From a virus, in the IMG/VR virus record IMGVR_UViG_3300025928_000012, positions 1 to 50,334 of that record: a stretch of 50,334 nucleotides of DNA. The stretch is one strand, 5' to 3'. The notes below the pieces were generated by a model that made no database searches, had not been told where the DNA came from, and saw only the letters and a program-made list of their open reading frames with translations. A program made the position numbers and the translations under genes. Shown one piece after another: positions 14,795 through 22,592 of this stretch; within the stretch, counting starts at the first letter, position 1; each line of letters opens with the position of its first letter.

Positions 14795-16354
14795 TCACCT
14801 CCAGGATCCGAAGAAGGCACCGGGGTTCACCCCGTGCGTCATGAAACCGTGCCGGGCCAGGGTGATCGCCTCCAGCGGGATGGTGTTAGCCGTAGCGCCC
14901 CGCCACGACCACGCCCACGCATCGGCCAGCGGCCGGGTCCGGGCACCCTTCACGGCGTCATCCGCCGGTTCCTGCCCCAGATGCCGCCACCGGTCATTCG
15001 CCACGTCGTCGGCCAGCGCCCCGCACGCCTGCGCGTACTCCCGGGCACCCGTCAGCTGCAAGCGCCGCTTCCCCGGCGGCGGGTCCTTCCCCGGCGGCGT
15101 CACCGCGAACCCGCGCTCGAGAAGCTCCTTCTCGAACGCGCCCGCCGCACCCGCCGGGTTGATCACCAGCACGCACGGATCCCACGCATCCGCCAGCTCC
15201 GCTATGCGGTCCACCAGCCCCGCCGTTCCCTGCCGGACCGGCTCCGTCAGCTCACCGTGCCCCAGCCCGTCAGCCCGGCGGCCGGCCACCGAAATCGCCG
15301 CCGTACCCGCCCACGGCGACTCATCCGGCGCCACAGCGAACGCCAGCGCCACCGGGCCGCTCAGCTGCGACCCCAGGTCACGGCACGCCGCCCACCTGGC
15401 CGGATCGATCCGCACGGCCGCCTGCCCCGACCGGTCCGGGATGTTCCCGTACGCCCGCGCGAACTCGGCTGCCTCCATCGAGGCCCGCTCACTGCGGATC
15501 GCGTCCATCGTCACCGTGTGCCGCCACTTCCCGCGCCCGCACCGGCACGGCGGCGCCGGGCACAGCGCCGGCATGAACCCGAAATACGACTCCTCATCCA
15601 GCGGATCCCAGCCGTCCGGCGCCGAATACTCGAAATAGGCGATGCCGCGGCCGGAATCCTCCTGAACCGCGGCACGCCCCTGCTCGATCTTCCGGTTCAG
15701 CACCACCGACGCGTCATTCCCGGCCGTCGAGCACACCAGCAGCTGCGCGTCCGCGATCGTCAGCATCGCCGGGCGCAGGCCCTGCTCACGCCGGTTATCC
15801 CCGTCATGCCAGATCTCGTCGAGAACCGCCTGATGCAGCGTCTTGGAATGCCCCGACGACGACGACGTAGACAGCAGCCGGATCAGCGACCCGTTCGTGA
15901 ACCGGATGTACTCGTTCCCCATCCCCTCGTAAATCCGGTCCGTCAGCCCCGCGCCCGGCTTCAGCTTCCGCGACCGGCGGATCAGCGGGAACAGCTCATC
16001 CAGCCACTTGTCCCGCGCGTCCTTCCCCGACTGCGCGGTGAACGCTGACCGCTGCGGCTGCGCCCACCGCGGCGACAGGCACCGGCTGACCTGCCACGAC
16101 AGGAACAGCGTCGTCTTCCCCTGCTGCCGCGGCACCGTGATGATCACCTCGCGGTACGCCGGCAGGCCCGTCTCGCCGTCGATCTCGCATCCGGCCATCG
16201 CCGCATCCAGCTGCCACGGCATGAACGGCTGCCCCAGCGCCGCGGCGATCGAAACCAGGTCACCGCCGAACGACTCCCGCTCAGGGCGGCGGCGCGTCGC
16301 CCATTTCGGCGAACAGGCTGGCAAGAGCCGCGTCTGCAGAGCCGTCATCGCCAT
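14795..16354 (-). CDS. terL: Terminase large subunit
   Basis: A 519-residue packaging motor. The ATPase domain carries Walker A VPRQQGKT (74-81) and Walker B AVLDE (176-180), with a GHSKTLHQ segment just before. The nuclease half contains VALAFAVAPDES, the likely first acidic metal ligand, and later acidic residues near ADDAVKGARTRPLADA. The start overlaps the small-terminase gene by 74 bases, typical of this phage group. It works with the small subunit, portal and HNH protein to cut and pump DNA. Confidence 0.93.
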   Translation of the reverse strand: MAMTALQTRLLPACSPKWATRRRPERESFGGDLVSIAAALGQPFMPWQLDAAMAGCEIDGETGLPAYREVIITVPRQQGKTTLFLSWQVSRCLSPRWAQPQRSAFTAQSGKDARDKWLDELFPLIRRSRKLKPGAGLTDRIYEGMGNEYIRFTNGSLIRLLSTSSSSGHSKTLHQAVLDEIWHDGDNRREQGLRPAMLTIADAQLLVCSTAGNDASVVLNRKIEQGRAAVQEDSGRGIAYFEYSAPDGWDPLDEESYFGFMPALCPAPPCRCGRGKWRHTVTMDAIRSERASMEAAEFARAYGNIPDRSGQAAVRIDPARWAACRDLGSQLSGPVALAFAVAPDESPWAGTAAISVAGRRADGLGHGELTEPVRQGTAGLVDRIAELADAWDPCVLVINPAGAAGAFEKELLERGFAVTPPGKDPPPGKRRLQLTGAREYAQACGALADDVANDRWRHLGQEPADDAVKGARTRPLADAWAWSWRGATANTIPLEAITLARHGFMTHGVNPGAFFGSWR

Positions 16355-16544
16355 CCGCTGTCAGCTCCCTCAGCGCCTCCCGGTACTGGCGCCACAGCGC
16401 CGCGTTCGACGGGTCCTCGTCCAGCGCGAACGCCATCGACCGGAGCGCCTGGACGGCTGCCGCGTCGATCTTCTCGATGCGGCCGAGGCGGCGCAGCTCC
16501 TTCAGCGTCTGCTCGAGCTGCCCGTGGTTCGTCGTCCTCGTCAC
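16281..16544 (-). CDS. Terminase small subunit-like protein
   Basis: An 87-residue helical protein (MTRTTNHGQLEQTLKELRRL, then ALWRQYREALRELTADG) of the type found before terL in actinophages. It has the length and charge of a DNA-recognition small terminase but no obvious HTH. Call by position and pattern. Confidence 0.7.
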   Translation of the reverse strand: MTRTTNHGQLEQTLKELRRLGRIEKIDAAAVQALRSMAFALDEDPSNAALWRQYREALRELTADGDDGSADAALASLFAEMGDAPPP

Positions 16545-16737
16545 CTTGAGTCACGGGCCTCTCGTCGGGCCGCCAATCCCCGCTGCGCACGTTTGCGCAG
16601 GTCAGGAAAGTTTGGCGCTGTAAGTAAATCGCGTCCTGGCTGCGGCGTCGTGGCAGGCCATGGTCCCGTCGCTACCCCTCCCCCCCACTACGTTGCGTGT
16701 TCGCGGGGATGGCAGCCGCGGCCGGGGTGGTGAGACG
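16545..16737. other. Intergenic region, candidate cos site
   Basis: This gap lies between the HNH gene and the small terminase, where cos sites of HNH-carrying siphophages are often found. It contains a perfect inverted repeat CTGCGCA/TGCGCAG at 16583-16600 with a four-base loop, and a C-rich run (ccccccc) near 16680. No overhang can be assigned from sequence alone. Confidence 0.35.
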
Positions 16738-16744
16738 TCACCAC
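16727..16744 (-). terminator. Small hairpin at the HNH gene end
   Basis: GTGGTGA (16727-16733) and TCACCAC (16738-16744) form a perfect 7-bp stem with loop GACG, covering the stop codon of the HNH packaging gene. It could be a weak terminator or a site for the packaging proteins. Confidence 0.4.
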
Positions 16745-17217
16745 TGCCGCGACGTGCGCAGCTGCGCTGGCGCCGTGCTCGCTGTCGCGCTGACTGCCTG
16801 CGTCGCGATGCCGCGCATCTGGTTACCGCCTTGCTTGGTGCGGATGGCTGCCTGCTGCCGTGCCGTCAGCCCTCCGCGTGCCCGGTTGATGGCTGCGGTG
16901 ATCGCCTGCCCTGCGCGCCTGTTGCATGACCGGTGGCTCAGCCGCTTGACTTGCGGGCCGCCGTAGACACGGCCGGGGAAGTCGTCCACGTCGATAGCGC
17001 TGACGCGCCTGCCGTCCTTCTGGATGATCCACCGGTGCAGCATCGGCAGGCCGCAGCGGGCGCACGGATCGCCTGGCTTCCACGCGGCGAACAGCTGCCG
17101 TCCGATGCGCTGGTGCGGTGAGCCCAGGCCGCGTTCGGTGGTCGTGCCCTGCCAGCGCGCCACGGTCAGGCGCCAGGCGTGTAGCCGCGTCCGTCGCCGG
17201 TGAGCCGCTGTCGCCAT
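16738..17217 (-). CDS. HNH endonuclease next to terminase
   Basis: About 159 residues from the second ATG. The core reads CARCGLPMLH, then IDVDDFPGR, YGGPQVKRLSHRSCNRRAG, the HNH/CxxC layout of packaging-associated HNH proteins that assist terminase cutting at cos in HK97-like phages. The Ala/Thr-rich C-terminus is disordered. It lies immediately before the terminase genes, unlike the scattered homing nucleases of this genome, and so is probably part of the packaging machine. Confidence 0.72.
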   Translation of the reverse strand: MATAAHRRRTRLHAWRLTVARWQGTTTERGLGSPHQRIGRQLFAAWKPGDPCARCGLPMLHRWIIQKDGRRVSAIDVDDFPGRVYGGPQVKRLSHRSCNRRAGQAITAAINRARGGLTARQQAAIRTKQGGNQMRGIATQAVSATASTAPAQLRTSRQW

Positions 17218-17303
17218 GACGTCCAGGTGACGCGGCATTCCAGGCAGCGGAGTTCATGCCACGCAGCTTTGCAGCGCAGCCTGATGGAGACGCGGTTAGC
17301 CAT
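17166..17303 (-). CDS. Hypothetical protein, 45 aa, CxxC motif
   Basis: A short frame starting MANRVSIRLRCKAAWHELRC with a CLEC knuckle and ending in GDGRGYTPGA. It overlaps the start of the HNH gene by about 50 bases. The Cys pattern and its place in a gap otherwise empty support it; no family is recognised. Confidence 0.45.
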   Translation of the reverse strand: MANRVSIRLRCKAAWHELRCLECRVTWTSWRQRLTGDGRGYTPGA

Positions 17304-17310
17304 GGCTGGT

Positions 17311-17559
17311 TCAGGCGGCTGGCGGTGCGGCGAGCGCGCCCAGGTCGGCGACGGCCTTGTCGAGGCCGGTCAGGTCGAGCGCCGGGTTGGCGCTCTTGAG
17401 CGCGGCGATCTCCGCGGCGAGCGCGGCGATGGCGGTTTCGATGGCCGCGGCGTCGGCGGTGATGTCATCCTGCTGGCTGGTCATGTGGTCCACCTTCGCG
17501 TCGAGTGTGTGTACGGTGCGCTGAATATCCAAGATTGCCGCGAAGGGGTTCCAGCTCAT
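17311..17559 (-). CDS. Coiled-coil protein, 82 aa
   Basis: Starts MSWNPFAAILDIQRTVHTLDAKVDHM and continues with heptad-like Ala/Ile/Leu repeats (AIETAIAALAAEIAALK). Proteins like this are frequent next to actinophage packaging genes. Function unknown. It appears to be the first gene of the late operon proper. Confidence 0.6.
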   Translation of the reverse strand: MSWNPFAAILDIQRTVHTLDAKVDHMTSQQDDITADAAAIETAIAALAAEIAALKSANPALDLTGLDKAVADLGALAAPPAA

Positions 17560-17562
17560 GAG

Positions 17563-18039
17563 CTAGCTTTCCTCCCGGCGCTTCGCCTTGCGGCTGTACT
17601 CCCTGGCACGCCGGGCAGTGCATGCCCGGCAATGCCGGATCCCATGCCACATGTACGTGTTCGCGGACGTGAACTCGTGACCATGGATGCAATGCGTCTG
17701 ACTGGCCTGTGGATGACGACCGTGCCGCACCTTGTCGTATTCGTTTTCTGAGGGCGTCCCGTACGCCAGGTTCTGCTGCCGGTTGTTCTCCGGGTTGCCG
17801 TCAAGGTGGCGGACGTCATAACCATCCGGGCATGGACCGTGAAACGCGAGCGCGACAAGGCGGTGGACCTTGCGAGTGGTCCTGATCTTGTCGCTCCTGA
17901 GAATGACCTGGAGATATCCGTCAGGGCGCTTGAACTGCCTGAGGAGCCGGCCGCGCAGGCCGCGGATCTGTCCGGCGTCTGAGATCTGGTAGCGGTCCCA
18001 TCCTGGGATGGGCAGCCATACGGGGGTAGCCTCAGCCAC
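17563..18039 (-). CDS. NUMOD4-HNH homing endonuclease
   Basis: A 158-residue protein with an N-terminal NUMOD4 motif (VWLPIPGWDRYQISDAG), the HNH core (VHRLVALAFHG, DVRHLDGNPENNRQQNL) and a C-terminal zinc ribbon (HCIHGHEFTSANTYM, RHCRACTARR). Start GTG after AGGAGG. It is a free-standing homing gene at the border between early and late modules. The upstream hairpin may belong to the same insert. Confidence 0.88.
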   Translation of the reverse strand: MAEATPVWLPIPGWDRYQISDAGQIRGLRGRLLRQFKRPDGYLQVILRSDKIRTTRKVHRLVALAFHGPCPDGYDVRHLDGNPENNRQQNLAYGTPSENEYDKVRHGRHPQASQTHCIHGHEFTSANTYMWHGIRHCRACTARRAREYSRKAKRREES

Positions 18040-18065
18040 GTGAGCCTCCTATACAGGCTTGCCGT

Positions 18066-18094
18066 GCCCGGGGCCGTGTCAGCGGTCGCCGGGC
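18066..18094. terminator. Hairpin between small membrane gene and HNH gene
   Basis: GCCCGG (18066-18071) and CCGGGC (18089-18094) can pair across a GC-rich loop that holds further complementarity (CCG, CGG). On the plus strand it is followed by TTTCTTTC, like a Rho-independent terminator in that direction. On the minus strand it forms the leader of the HNH gene. Confidence 0.4.
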
Positions 18095-18106
18095 TTTCTT
18101 TCGATC

Positions 18107-18199
18107 TTATGCGCCGTGGCCGCGCAGCAGGCCGACGAGGTAAGCGAGCGCGATGATGCCGACCAGCACGATCAGGATCCACGCCTGCAGGGTCGTCAT
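18107..18199 (-). CDS. 30-aa single-pass membrane peptide
   Basis: The peptide starts MTTLQAWILIVLVGIIALAY, almost all membrane helix, and ends LLRGHGA. A GGAGG lies four bases before the ATG. Such tiny genes are easily missed. Possible roles are membrane targeting, superinfection control or holin accessory; none can be chosen. Confidence 0.6.
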   Translation of the reverse strand: MTTLQAWILIVLVGIIALAYLVGLLRGHGA

Positions 18200-18264
18200 T
18201 GTGCCTCCAGTGCCGGGTACGCGTGAGACCCCATCCCGTTTCAGGGCATGAGGTCTCGCGCCCA

Positions 18265-18486
18265 TTATGCACGGTCATTGGCGAGAAAGGGAACGAGGGC
18301 CGCATGAAGTTCGAGGAGCCGCGCCGCGTCGTAGACGGGCCATGGCCGGCCGCGCTTGCCGGTGTGCCTGTTCCCGGCGGGTTTCCACCCGAGCGCGGAG
18401 ACGATCTGCCGTAGCTGCTGCTCGGTGACGGGCGGGTTGAGCACGGCGGCGGCTTCGCTCAGGGTGAGGGTGACCGCCGTTTCCAT
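18265..18486 (-). CDS. Small HTH protein, 73 aa
   Basis: Sequence LTLSEAAAVLNPPVTEQQLRQIVSALGW followed by GKRGRPWPVYDAARLLELHAAL reads as a winged-helix DNA-binding unit of the MerR/excisionase kind, including the typical recognition wing around RGRPWPVYD. It is the last gene of the early operon. Regulator or DNA-remodelling protein. Confidence 0.6.
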   Translation of the reverse strand: METAVTLTLSEAAAVLNPPVTEQQLRQIVSALGWKPAGNRHTGKRGRPWPVYDAARLLELHAALVPFLANDRA

Positions 18487-18525
18487 GGCACCTATGGTGC
18501 ACGATGCGGCTCATGGTTCGCGCGT

Positions 18526-19815
18526 TCACCAGTTCAATCCGAATAGCGGCTCTATGCCGTCGGGTACGGGCGGCGGCTTGGGCACGCACATGGCCTTGGC
18601 GCGCTCGGCGGGGTCGGTGACGCGCCAGCGGGCGAGGCGGCAGTAGTCGGCGGAGCGGTCGACGCTGATGCCGGTGCGGCCGTGCATGGCGGCGACGAGG
18701 GCTGTCGTGCCGGTGCCGCCGAACGGGTCGAGGACGACGGCGGGGCGCGTCGGAGGGGCCATTTCCACGTCGCTGCCGTAGGCGGTGGTGCAGGCGCAGG
18801 CGTAGCCGGTGATGGTGGCCTCGAAGCTGCGCGGTATGACGTCCATCTCGTCTCTGCGCGGGACGCCGCGGCTTGCTGCCGTGTACCGCGTCAGTGATGA
18901 GCGCGGCTGTGTGGCGCGCTGCGCGCTGGTCATCTGCTTGTCCACGACCGGCCGCCGTCCCTCGCCGCAGGCGGTGCAGATGCCGGGCGGTGACCAGCCG
19001 AGGATGACGCGGCGCGGCAGTTCCATGGGGAACGCGGCGAAGTGGTCGATGCCGAGGCTGGCGGGGACGGTGAGCGGCTGCGACGGGATCTCCCAGACGC
19101 TGCCGGGCAGCTTGCCGAGGTGGTTGGGTTCCTTGCCGTCGCGCCATGCAGCCATGCCGCCGTCGCCGCGGTCGGGGTTCACGGAGGTCGTCGCTCGCCG
19201 CCAGCGCGGGTCACCGATGCTGGTGTGCGCCTCCCTGATCTCGTCTACCGCCGCGTAATAGCGGGGCTGGCGGACGAGGTGGAACAGGTACTCGTGGCTG
19301 GACCGGCAGCGGTCGGTGACGGATTCGGGGAGGCCGTTCGGCTTGGACCAGATGATGTCGCGGCGCAGGATCAGGCCGAGGTCGTCCATGCAGCCGAGGG
19401 CGTACCGCCACGGCAGGCCGAGCAGGGACTTCGTGCGCGTGCCCTGGTTGTCTTTCCGTCCGAGGCTGACGGTGGGGCCGCGCAGCACGGGACCGGACTT
19501 GAAGTTGTCGATTGCCCGCCTGTTCCCGTTGCCGTTACGGGAGCGTTCCTCGTTCTGCGCGTACTTGTCGCCGAGGTTCACGAACAGCGACCCGGACGGC
19601 TTGAGAACGCGAATCCATTCCTTTGTGCAGGCCAGCAGCGCGTCAAGGTATTCCCGCGGGGTGGCTTCGCTGCCGAGCTGTCCCTGGTAGTGCTCGCCGC
19701 CATCGGCATACGACCGCAGAGCCCAGTACGGCGGGCTGGTGATCAGAAGATCAACCGACTCGTCAGGCAGCGGCAGGTGCGCCGCGTCACCCTGGAGCAC
19801 CATGGCAGCGGTCAC
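18526..19815 (-). CDS. DNA methyltransferase (N4-cytosine/N6-adenine type)
   Basis: A 429-residue protein; the GTG overlapping the previous stop (GTGA) is chosen. Catalytic motif IV TSPPYW is at 26-31 and the SAM motif I DPFGGTGTT at 363-371, the order of the beta class of amino-methyltransferases. Between them lies a long target-recognition region with a CTAC zinc-like knuckle and IIWSKPNGLPES. Acting alone, without a restriction partner, it probably protects phage DNA against host restriction. The target sequence is unknown. Confidence 0.9.
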   Translation of the reverse strand: MTAAMVLQGDAAHLPLPDESVDLLITSPPYWALRSYADGGEHYQGQLGSEATPREYLDALLACTKEWIRVLKPSGSLFVNLGDKYAQNEERSRNGNGNRRAIDNFKSGPVLRGPTVSLGRKDNQGTRTKSLLGLPWRYALGCMDDLGLILRRDIIWSKPNGLPESVTDRCRSSHEYLFHLVRQPRYYAAVDEIREAHTSIGDPRWRRATTSVNPDRGDGGMAAWRDGKEPNHLGKLPGSVWEIPSQPLTVPASLGIDHFAAFPMELPRRVILGWSPPGICTACGEGRRPVVDKQMTSAQRATQPRSSLTRYTAASRGVPRRDEMDVIPRSFEATITGYACACTTAYGSDVEMAPPTRPAVVLDPFGGTGTTALVAAMHGRTGISVDRSADYCRLARWRVTDPAERAKAMCVPKPPPVPDGIEPLFGLNW

Positions 19816-20396
19816 GGTGCCACCAGCCCGTCTGCCCACCTGATCAGCGGGTCGCCGGTGAGCTGTGACACGTCGAGCTGCCCGACGGGCGGCCGTCCGT
19901 CGCCGTCGGTGCAGGCACCCGCGCCTCTCAGGCATGCCACGCGCCCTGACCGGGCCTGCACGTAGAGCATCCGAAATTCACAGTACGGGCACGCCGCCGG
20001 CACCCGCCGCCACGGTTCAGCCTCATCCACGGCGGGCAGTTCATGGATCGGGCGTGTCCAGCGGGCGAGGAACCGAGCGCCAGCGTAGGCGGAGTCTTCG
20101 TCAACGGCGCGGCCGAGGTTCCCGATTGCCTTCAGCGCCGCCATGGTGTTGGCGTCTGAACCGCCGCGTCTCGGCCCCGTACGGCCGGTGACCTCGCGGC
20201 GCAGCGATGCTTCCAGGCGGCGGATGCCCTCGTGAGCGTCAAGGAGGGCTGCGGCGACGGCTGCGTTCCATGGCGGGGCGCTGCCGGGCTGTCCGCTGCC
20301 TGTCGTGCCGTCTTCGTCTTCGTCGGCGATGAGGGCGGCAGCGACGGGCAGCCAGCGGGCCAGGGCAGCGCAGGACGCGGCGAGGCTGTCAGTCAC
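19812..20396 (-). CDS. Zinc-ribbon protein of unknown function, 194 aa
   Basis: The N-terminal ~120 residues are helical; the C-terminal part has ACPYCEFRML, GRVACLRG and a conserved-looking end DGRPPVGQLDVSQLTGDPLI. Proteins with this ending are common in actinophage early regions. It overlaps both neighbours by four bases. No catalytic motif seen. Confidence 0.6.
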   Translation of the reverse strand: MTDSLAASCAALARWLPVAAALIADEDEDGTTGSGQPGSAPPWNAAVAAALLDAHEGIRRLEASLRREVTGRTGPRRGGSDANTMAALKAIGNLGRAVDEDSAYAGARFLARWTRPIHELPAVDEAEPWRRVPAACPYCEFRMLYVQARSGRVACLRGAGACTDGDGRPPVGQLDVSQLTGDPLIRWADGLVAP

Positions 20397-20713
20397 GGCA
20401 AACCCGGCTTGATCGCCTCGATCGCGGCGACATCATCGACGATGGCGAGGGTCACACCCGGCGCGCCGGCAGCCCAGCGTTCGCGGACCTCGTGTGCCGT
20501 CCGGGCGTCCAGCGGGCGGCTGAACGCGATGACGATGGTGTCGCCGTCGGCGGCCTTGACGGCGGCTAGGACGCCGTACGCGTCGAGGGCGGCCTGCGCG
20601 GCGGCTCTCCAGGGGGTGCGCTCCGCTTCGTTGAGTTCCGGCCAGGGAACAGGCGTGCCGACGTCCTCCCAGTACGCCTCGTACACGGCCTGCCCGGGTG
20701 TCTGCTCGCTCAC
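20393..20713 (-). CDS. Hypothetical protein, 106 aa
   Basis: N-terminus AYEAYWEDVG-like helix with WPELNEAERTPWRAAAQAAL, then an alpha/beta C-terminal part (DTIVIAFSRPLDARTAHEV, GVTLAIVDDVAAIEAIK). The first half is a motif often seen in small actinophage proteins. Overlapping start and stop on both sides. Function unknown. Confidence 0.55.
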   Translation of the reverse strand: MSEQTPGQAVYEAYWEDVGTPVPWPELNEAERTPWRAAAQAALDAYGVLAAVKAADGDTIVIAFSRPLDARTAHEVRERWAAGAPGVTLAIVDDVAAIEAIKPGLP

Positions 20714-21195
20714 GATGCCGCCTCAGCGTCAGCGCCGTCCTCAGCGGGCTCCGCAGCAGCCTTCTTGGCGTGCCTCCTCCGCTCGGCGCGTCCGGTGACC
20801 GCTGTCGGCTCGATCACGGGCCCGGGTACGTCGACGCCGAGCCCCGCGAGGAGCTCGCGCGCCTCCGGCGGCAGGTCGGGCGGGGAGACGTCGGCGGTGC
20901 GGATGCCGAGGATGCGCTCGCTGCGGGGCGCTCCGGGCAGCGCGTTGACGATGGCGGCGGCGCGGCGGGGGGTGGCCTCGTCGCCGGTGTGCGCGCGGTC
21001 CCACAGGAACCGCAGCGCGCGGTCCACCTGCACGGGCCTGTTCCTGGTGACGGCGCGGCCGGGGTTACGGCGGCGGTCCCCGGCGGCGGCGGCGAGCCAG
21101 TCGTTCGGCCCGTCGATGGTGATGACGGCTGCGGCCGGTTCCGGGGCGGTCGCGCCCGGTTCCGGCACGGCGTCGCCCTTGACGGTCGTGTCCAT
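20710..21195 (-). CDS. Hypothetical protein, 161 aa
   Basis: Starts MDTTVKGDAVPEPG. The core contains RPVQVDRALRFLWDRAHTGD and PEARELLAGLGVDVPGPVIEP, flanked by an acidic Pro/Ala-rich start and a Lys/Ala-rich end. The helical core could bind nucleic acid. Family not recognised. Confidence 0.5.
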   Translation of the reverse strand: MDTTVKGDAVPEPGATAPEPAAAVITIDGPNDWLAAAAGDRRRNPGRAVTRNRPVQVDRALRFLWDRAHTGDEATPRRAAAIVNALPGAPRSERILGIRTADVSPPDLPPEARELLAGLGVDVPGPVIEPTAVTGRAERRRHAKKAAAEPAEDGADAEAAS

Positions 21196-21196
21196 G

Positions 21197-21625
21197 TCAG
21201 CGGCCCTCGTCCGTGCCGGCCGCCAGGGCCTGCCAGCGGGCGATTGCCAGCTCGCTGTTCTGGTCGACCGGCTCAACATGCCCGGCGGCCTCGGCCAGGG
21301 CGTCCCGCAGCCGCATGATCTCGGCAGCGTTGTCGTAGTCCTGCGCTGTCGGGTCGACGGCTTCGGCGAGCAGCCGTTCCAGTTCGGCGTTGCGCTTGCG
21401 CAGCTCGTTCACTTCGGTCAGCAGCTCCGCGGTCCGCTCGTGCGCGGGGGCTGCGCCTGCGGCCGCGGCGGCTTCCATGTCCTCGCGGCGGAGCGCCCCG
21501 AAATCCCTGGCCATGGACTCGTCGAGCTGTTCCCACGGGATGTGACGGCTCTCGGTGTCGCGCTGTTCACGGGAGGCGTGCATCGCCTCGTACGCAAGCT
21601 GCCCGTCTGTTTTTTCCTCGCTCAT
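21197..21625 (-). CDS. Coiled-coil protein, 142 aa
   Basis: Starts MSEEKTDGQLAYEAM after AGAGG. An early segment resembles the WEQLDESMARDF motif of other small proteins here. A clear coiled coil follows (RTAELLTEVNELRKRNAELE, RLLAEAV). Likely oligomeric; function unknown. Confidence 0.55.
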   Translation of the reverse strand: MSEEKTDGQLAYEAMHASREQRDTESRHIPWEQLDESMARDFGALRREDMEAAAAAGAAPAHERTAELLTEVNELRKRNAELERLLAEAVDPTAQDYDNAAEIMRLRDALAEAAGHVEPVDQNSELAIARWQALAAGTDEGR

Positions 21626-21627
21626 GA

Positions 21628-21936
21628 CTACCTCTTTCCGGTGTATTCGAGATGCTTTCCGACTTCCCGGTGTTTCCCGCATTCCGTGTCATCCCACGAA
21701 TAGACGATGGCTTTGCAGGATGGGCACCGCCTGTGCTGCACGGACTGCTTCAGCGGCGAGGCGTGGCAGGCCGGGCATTTCTTGACGGCGCCGCGTTCCA
21801 GGTCAATGGTGACGAGCCTGGTGCGCCGGTCGCATATCCCGCACCATTGCGGTCGTTTATCGGTGACGTCGGCGCAGTAGGGGCAGTCGGATTGCACGTA
21901 TCCCTCGGCTCCGCAGCCGAAGCATCTAGCGGGCAT
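21628..21936 (-). CDS. Multiple zinc-ribbon protein, 102 aa
   Basis: Five CxxC knuckles are spread along the chain (CFGC, CPYC, CGIC, CPAC, CPSC), with one Cys/His near the end (ECGKH), enough for two or three zinc sites. Good GGAGG before the ATG. It may bind DNA, RNA or RNA polymerase. No family assigned. Confidence 0.6.
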   Translation of the reverse strand: MPARCFGCGAEGYVQSDCPYCADVTDKRPQWCGICDRRTRLVTIDLERGAVKKCPACHASPLKQSVQHRRCPSCKAIVYSWDDTECGKHREVGKHLEYTGKR

Positions 21937-22097
21937 TTCTGCGCCTCCTTTCTGCTGCCAAATCCTGAATTCGCCAACTTCGCTACTACGGAACTGTTAA
22001 AGCAAAGAGTTTTTATCTCAGCAGGAGAACAGGTGCTTGCACCGTTCGTGCGCCGTATCTTCAGGGCGAGCGGAGCGAGCCCCTAACCTCTACTGAA
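21937..22097 (-). promoter_or_regulatory. AT-rich gap, possible promoter or unwinding region
   Basis: This 160-base gap is clearly poorer in G+C than its surroundings, with A/T runs near 21990-22020 (aaagcaaagagtttttatc). It precedes the zinc-ribbon gene on the minus strand and follows the iteron-bearing gene. It could hold a promoter or, with the iterons, serve as the unwinding region of an origin. Confidence 0.35.
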
Positions 22098-22592
22098 CTA
22101 AACTCCCCCGCGCGTAGCGCGCGGCACGCGCGCGAGGGGCGGAGCGGGTCCGGAGCTGTTCGGGTATTCCTCCGGAGTTATTCCGGAGACTCTCCGGAAT
22201 CTGTCCCGACCATCTCCGCGTTGCCGCAGGTAGTTGGCGTGCTCTTGTTGCTCGTGTGACGGGCAGGGCGGTAGCTTGCTCGGTGTCCTGTGGCTGATCT
22301 TCTGGTGCTCATCCCACGACGGGCTGTGAATTAGCCGCACGCCGGCGATCTCGTAGCGGCAGATGAGGTCTTCGGCGGCAATCGCGTCGAGGTCTGCGGC
22401 CACCTGGCGCTCGCTGTGGGCCCTCCGGCGGGGCCAGACGGCGGCCTTGACGAGCGCCGCGTCGTCCTCGCCGCGCCCGTAGTCATCGAAATAGCACCAC
22501 AATCCGGCGTATGTGACCATTGCCGGAACGGGCAGCCTGTTGACGGGCGCGGAGGTGAAAAATTCCGGCGACAGCATCCGTTTACGTGCCAT
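22098..22592 (-). CDS. Replication initiator-like DNA-binding protein
   Basis: A 164-residue protein. The N-terminal ~110 residues (MARKRMLSPEFFTSAPVNRL, VTYAGLWCYFDDYGR, VKAAVWPRR, WDEHQKISHRTPSKLP) match the winged-helix start of actinophage replication organisers. The C-terminus is short and Pro/Arg-rich. It lacks a helicase-loader or DnaD domain, so it is a short version. The DNA of its 3' end carries 11-bp phased repeats, as expected if the origin lies within the initiator gene, like lambda O. Confidence 0.65.
   Translation of the reverse strand: MARKRMLSPEFFTSAPVNRLPVPAMVTYAGLWCYFDDYGRGEDDAALVKAAVWPRRRAHSERQVAADLDAIAAEDLICRYEIAGVRLIHSPSWDEHQKISHRTPSKLPPCPSHEQQEHANYLRQRGDGRDRFRRVSGITPEEYPNSSGPAPPLARVPRATRGGV
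22108..22124. repeat. GC hairpin CCGCGCG-TAG-CGCGCGG
   Basis: A perfect 7-bp inverted repeat with a three-base loop right at the 3' end of the initiator-like gene, between the iterons and the AT-rich gap. It could be a terminator or part of the origin. Confidence 0.5.
22149..22203. repeat. Iteron array, 11-bp period
   Basis: TCCGGA occurs at 22149, 22171, 22182 and 22193, and a degenerate TCGGGT at 22160, i.e. five units exactly 11 bases apart. Weaker matches continue the phase at 22204 (TCCCGA) and 22215 (TCCGCG). Eleven is not a multiple of three, so coding does not explain the spacing; one helical turn does. Candidate binding sites of the protein encoded by the same gene. Confidence 0.65.

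Noticed and set aside
18066-18094. Structured GC-rich leader as a tRNA or riboswitch
   Set aside because: No cloverleaf, anticodon arm or conserved aptamer bases; only a simple hairpin can be supported.
22149-22225. CRISPR-like array
   Set aside because: Units are only 11 bases with no spacers; iterons explain them better. No CRISPR array was seen anywhere in the window.
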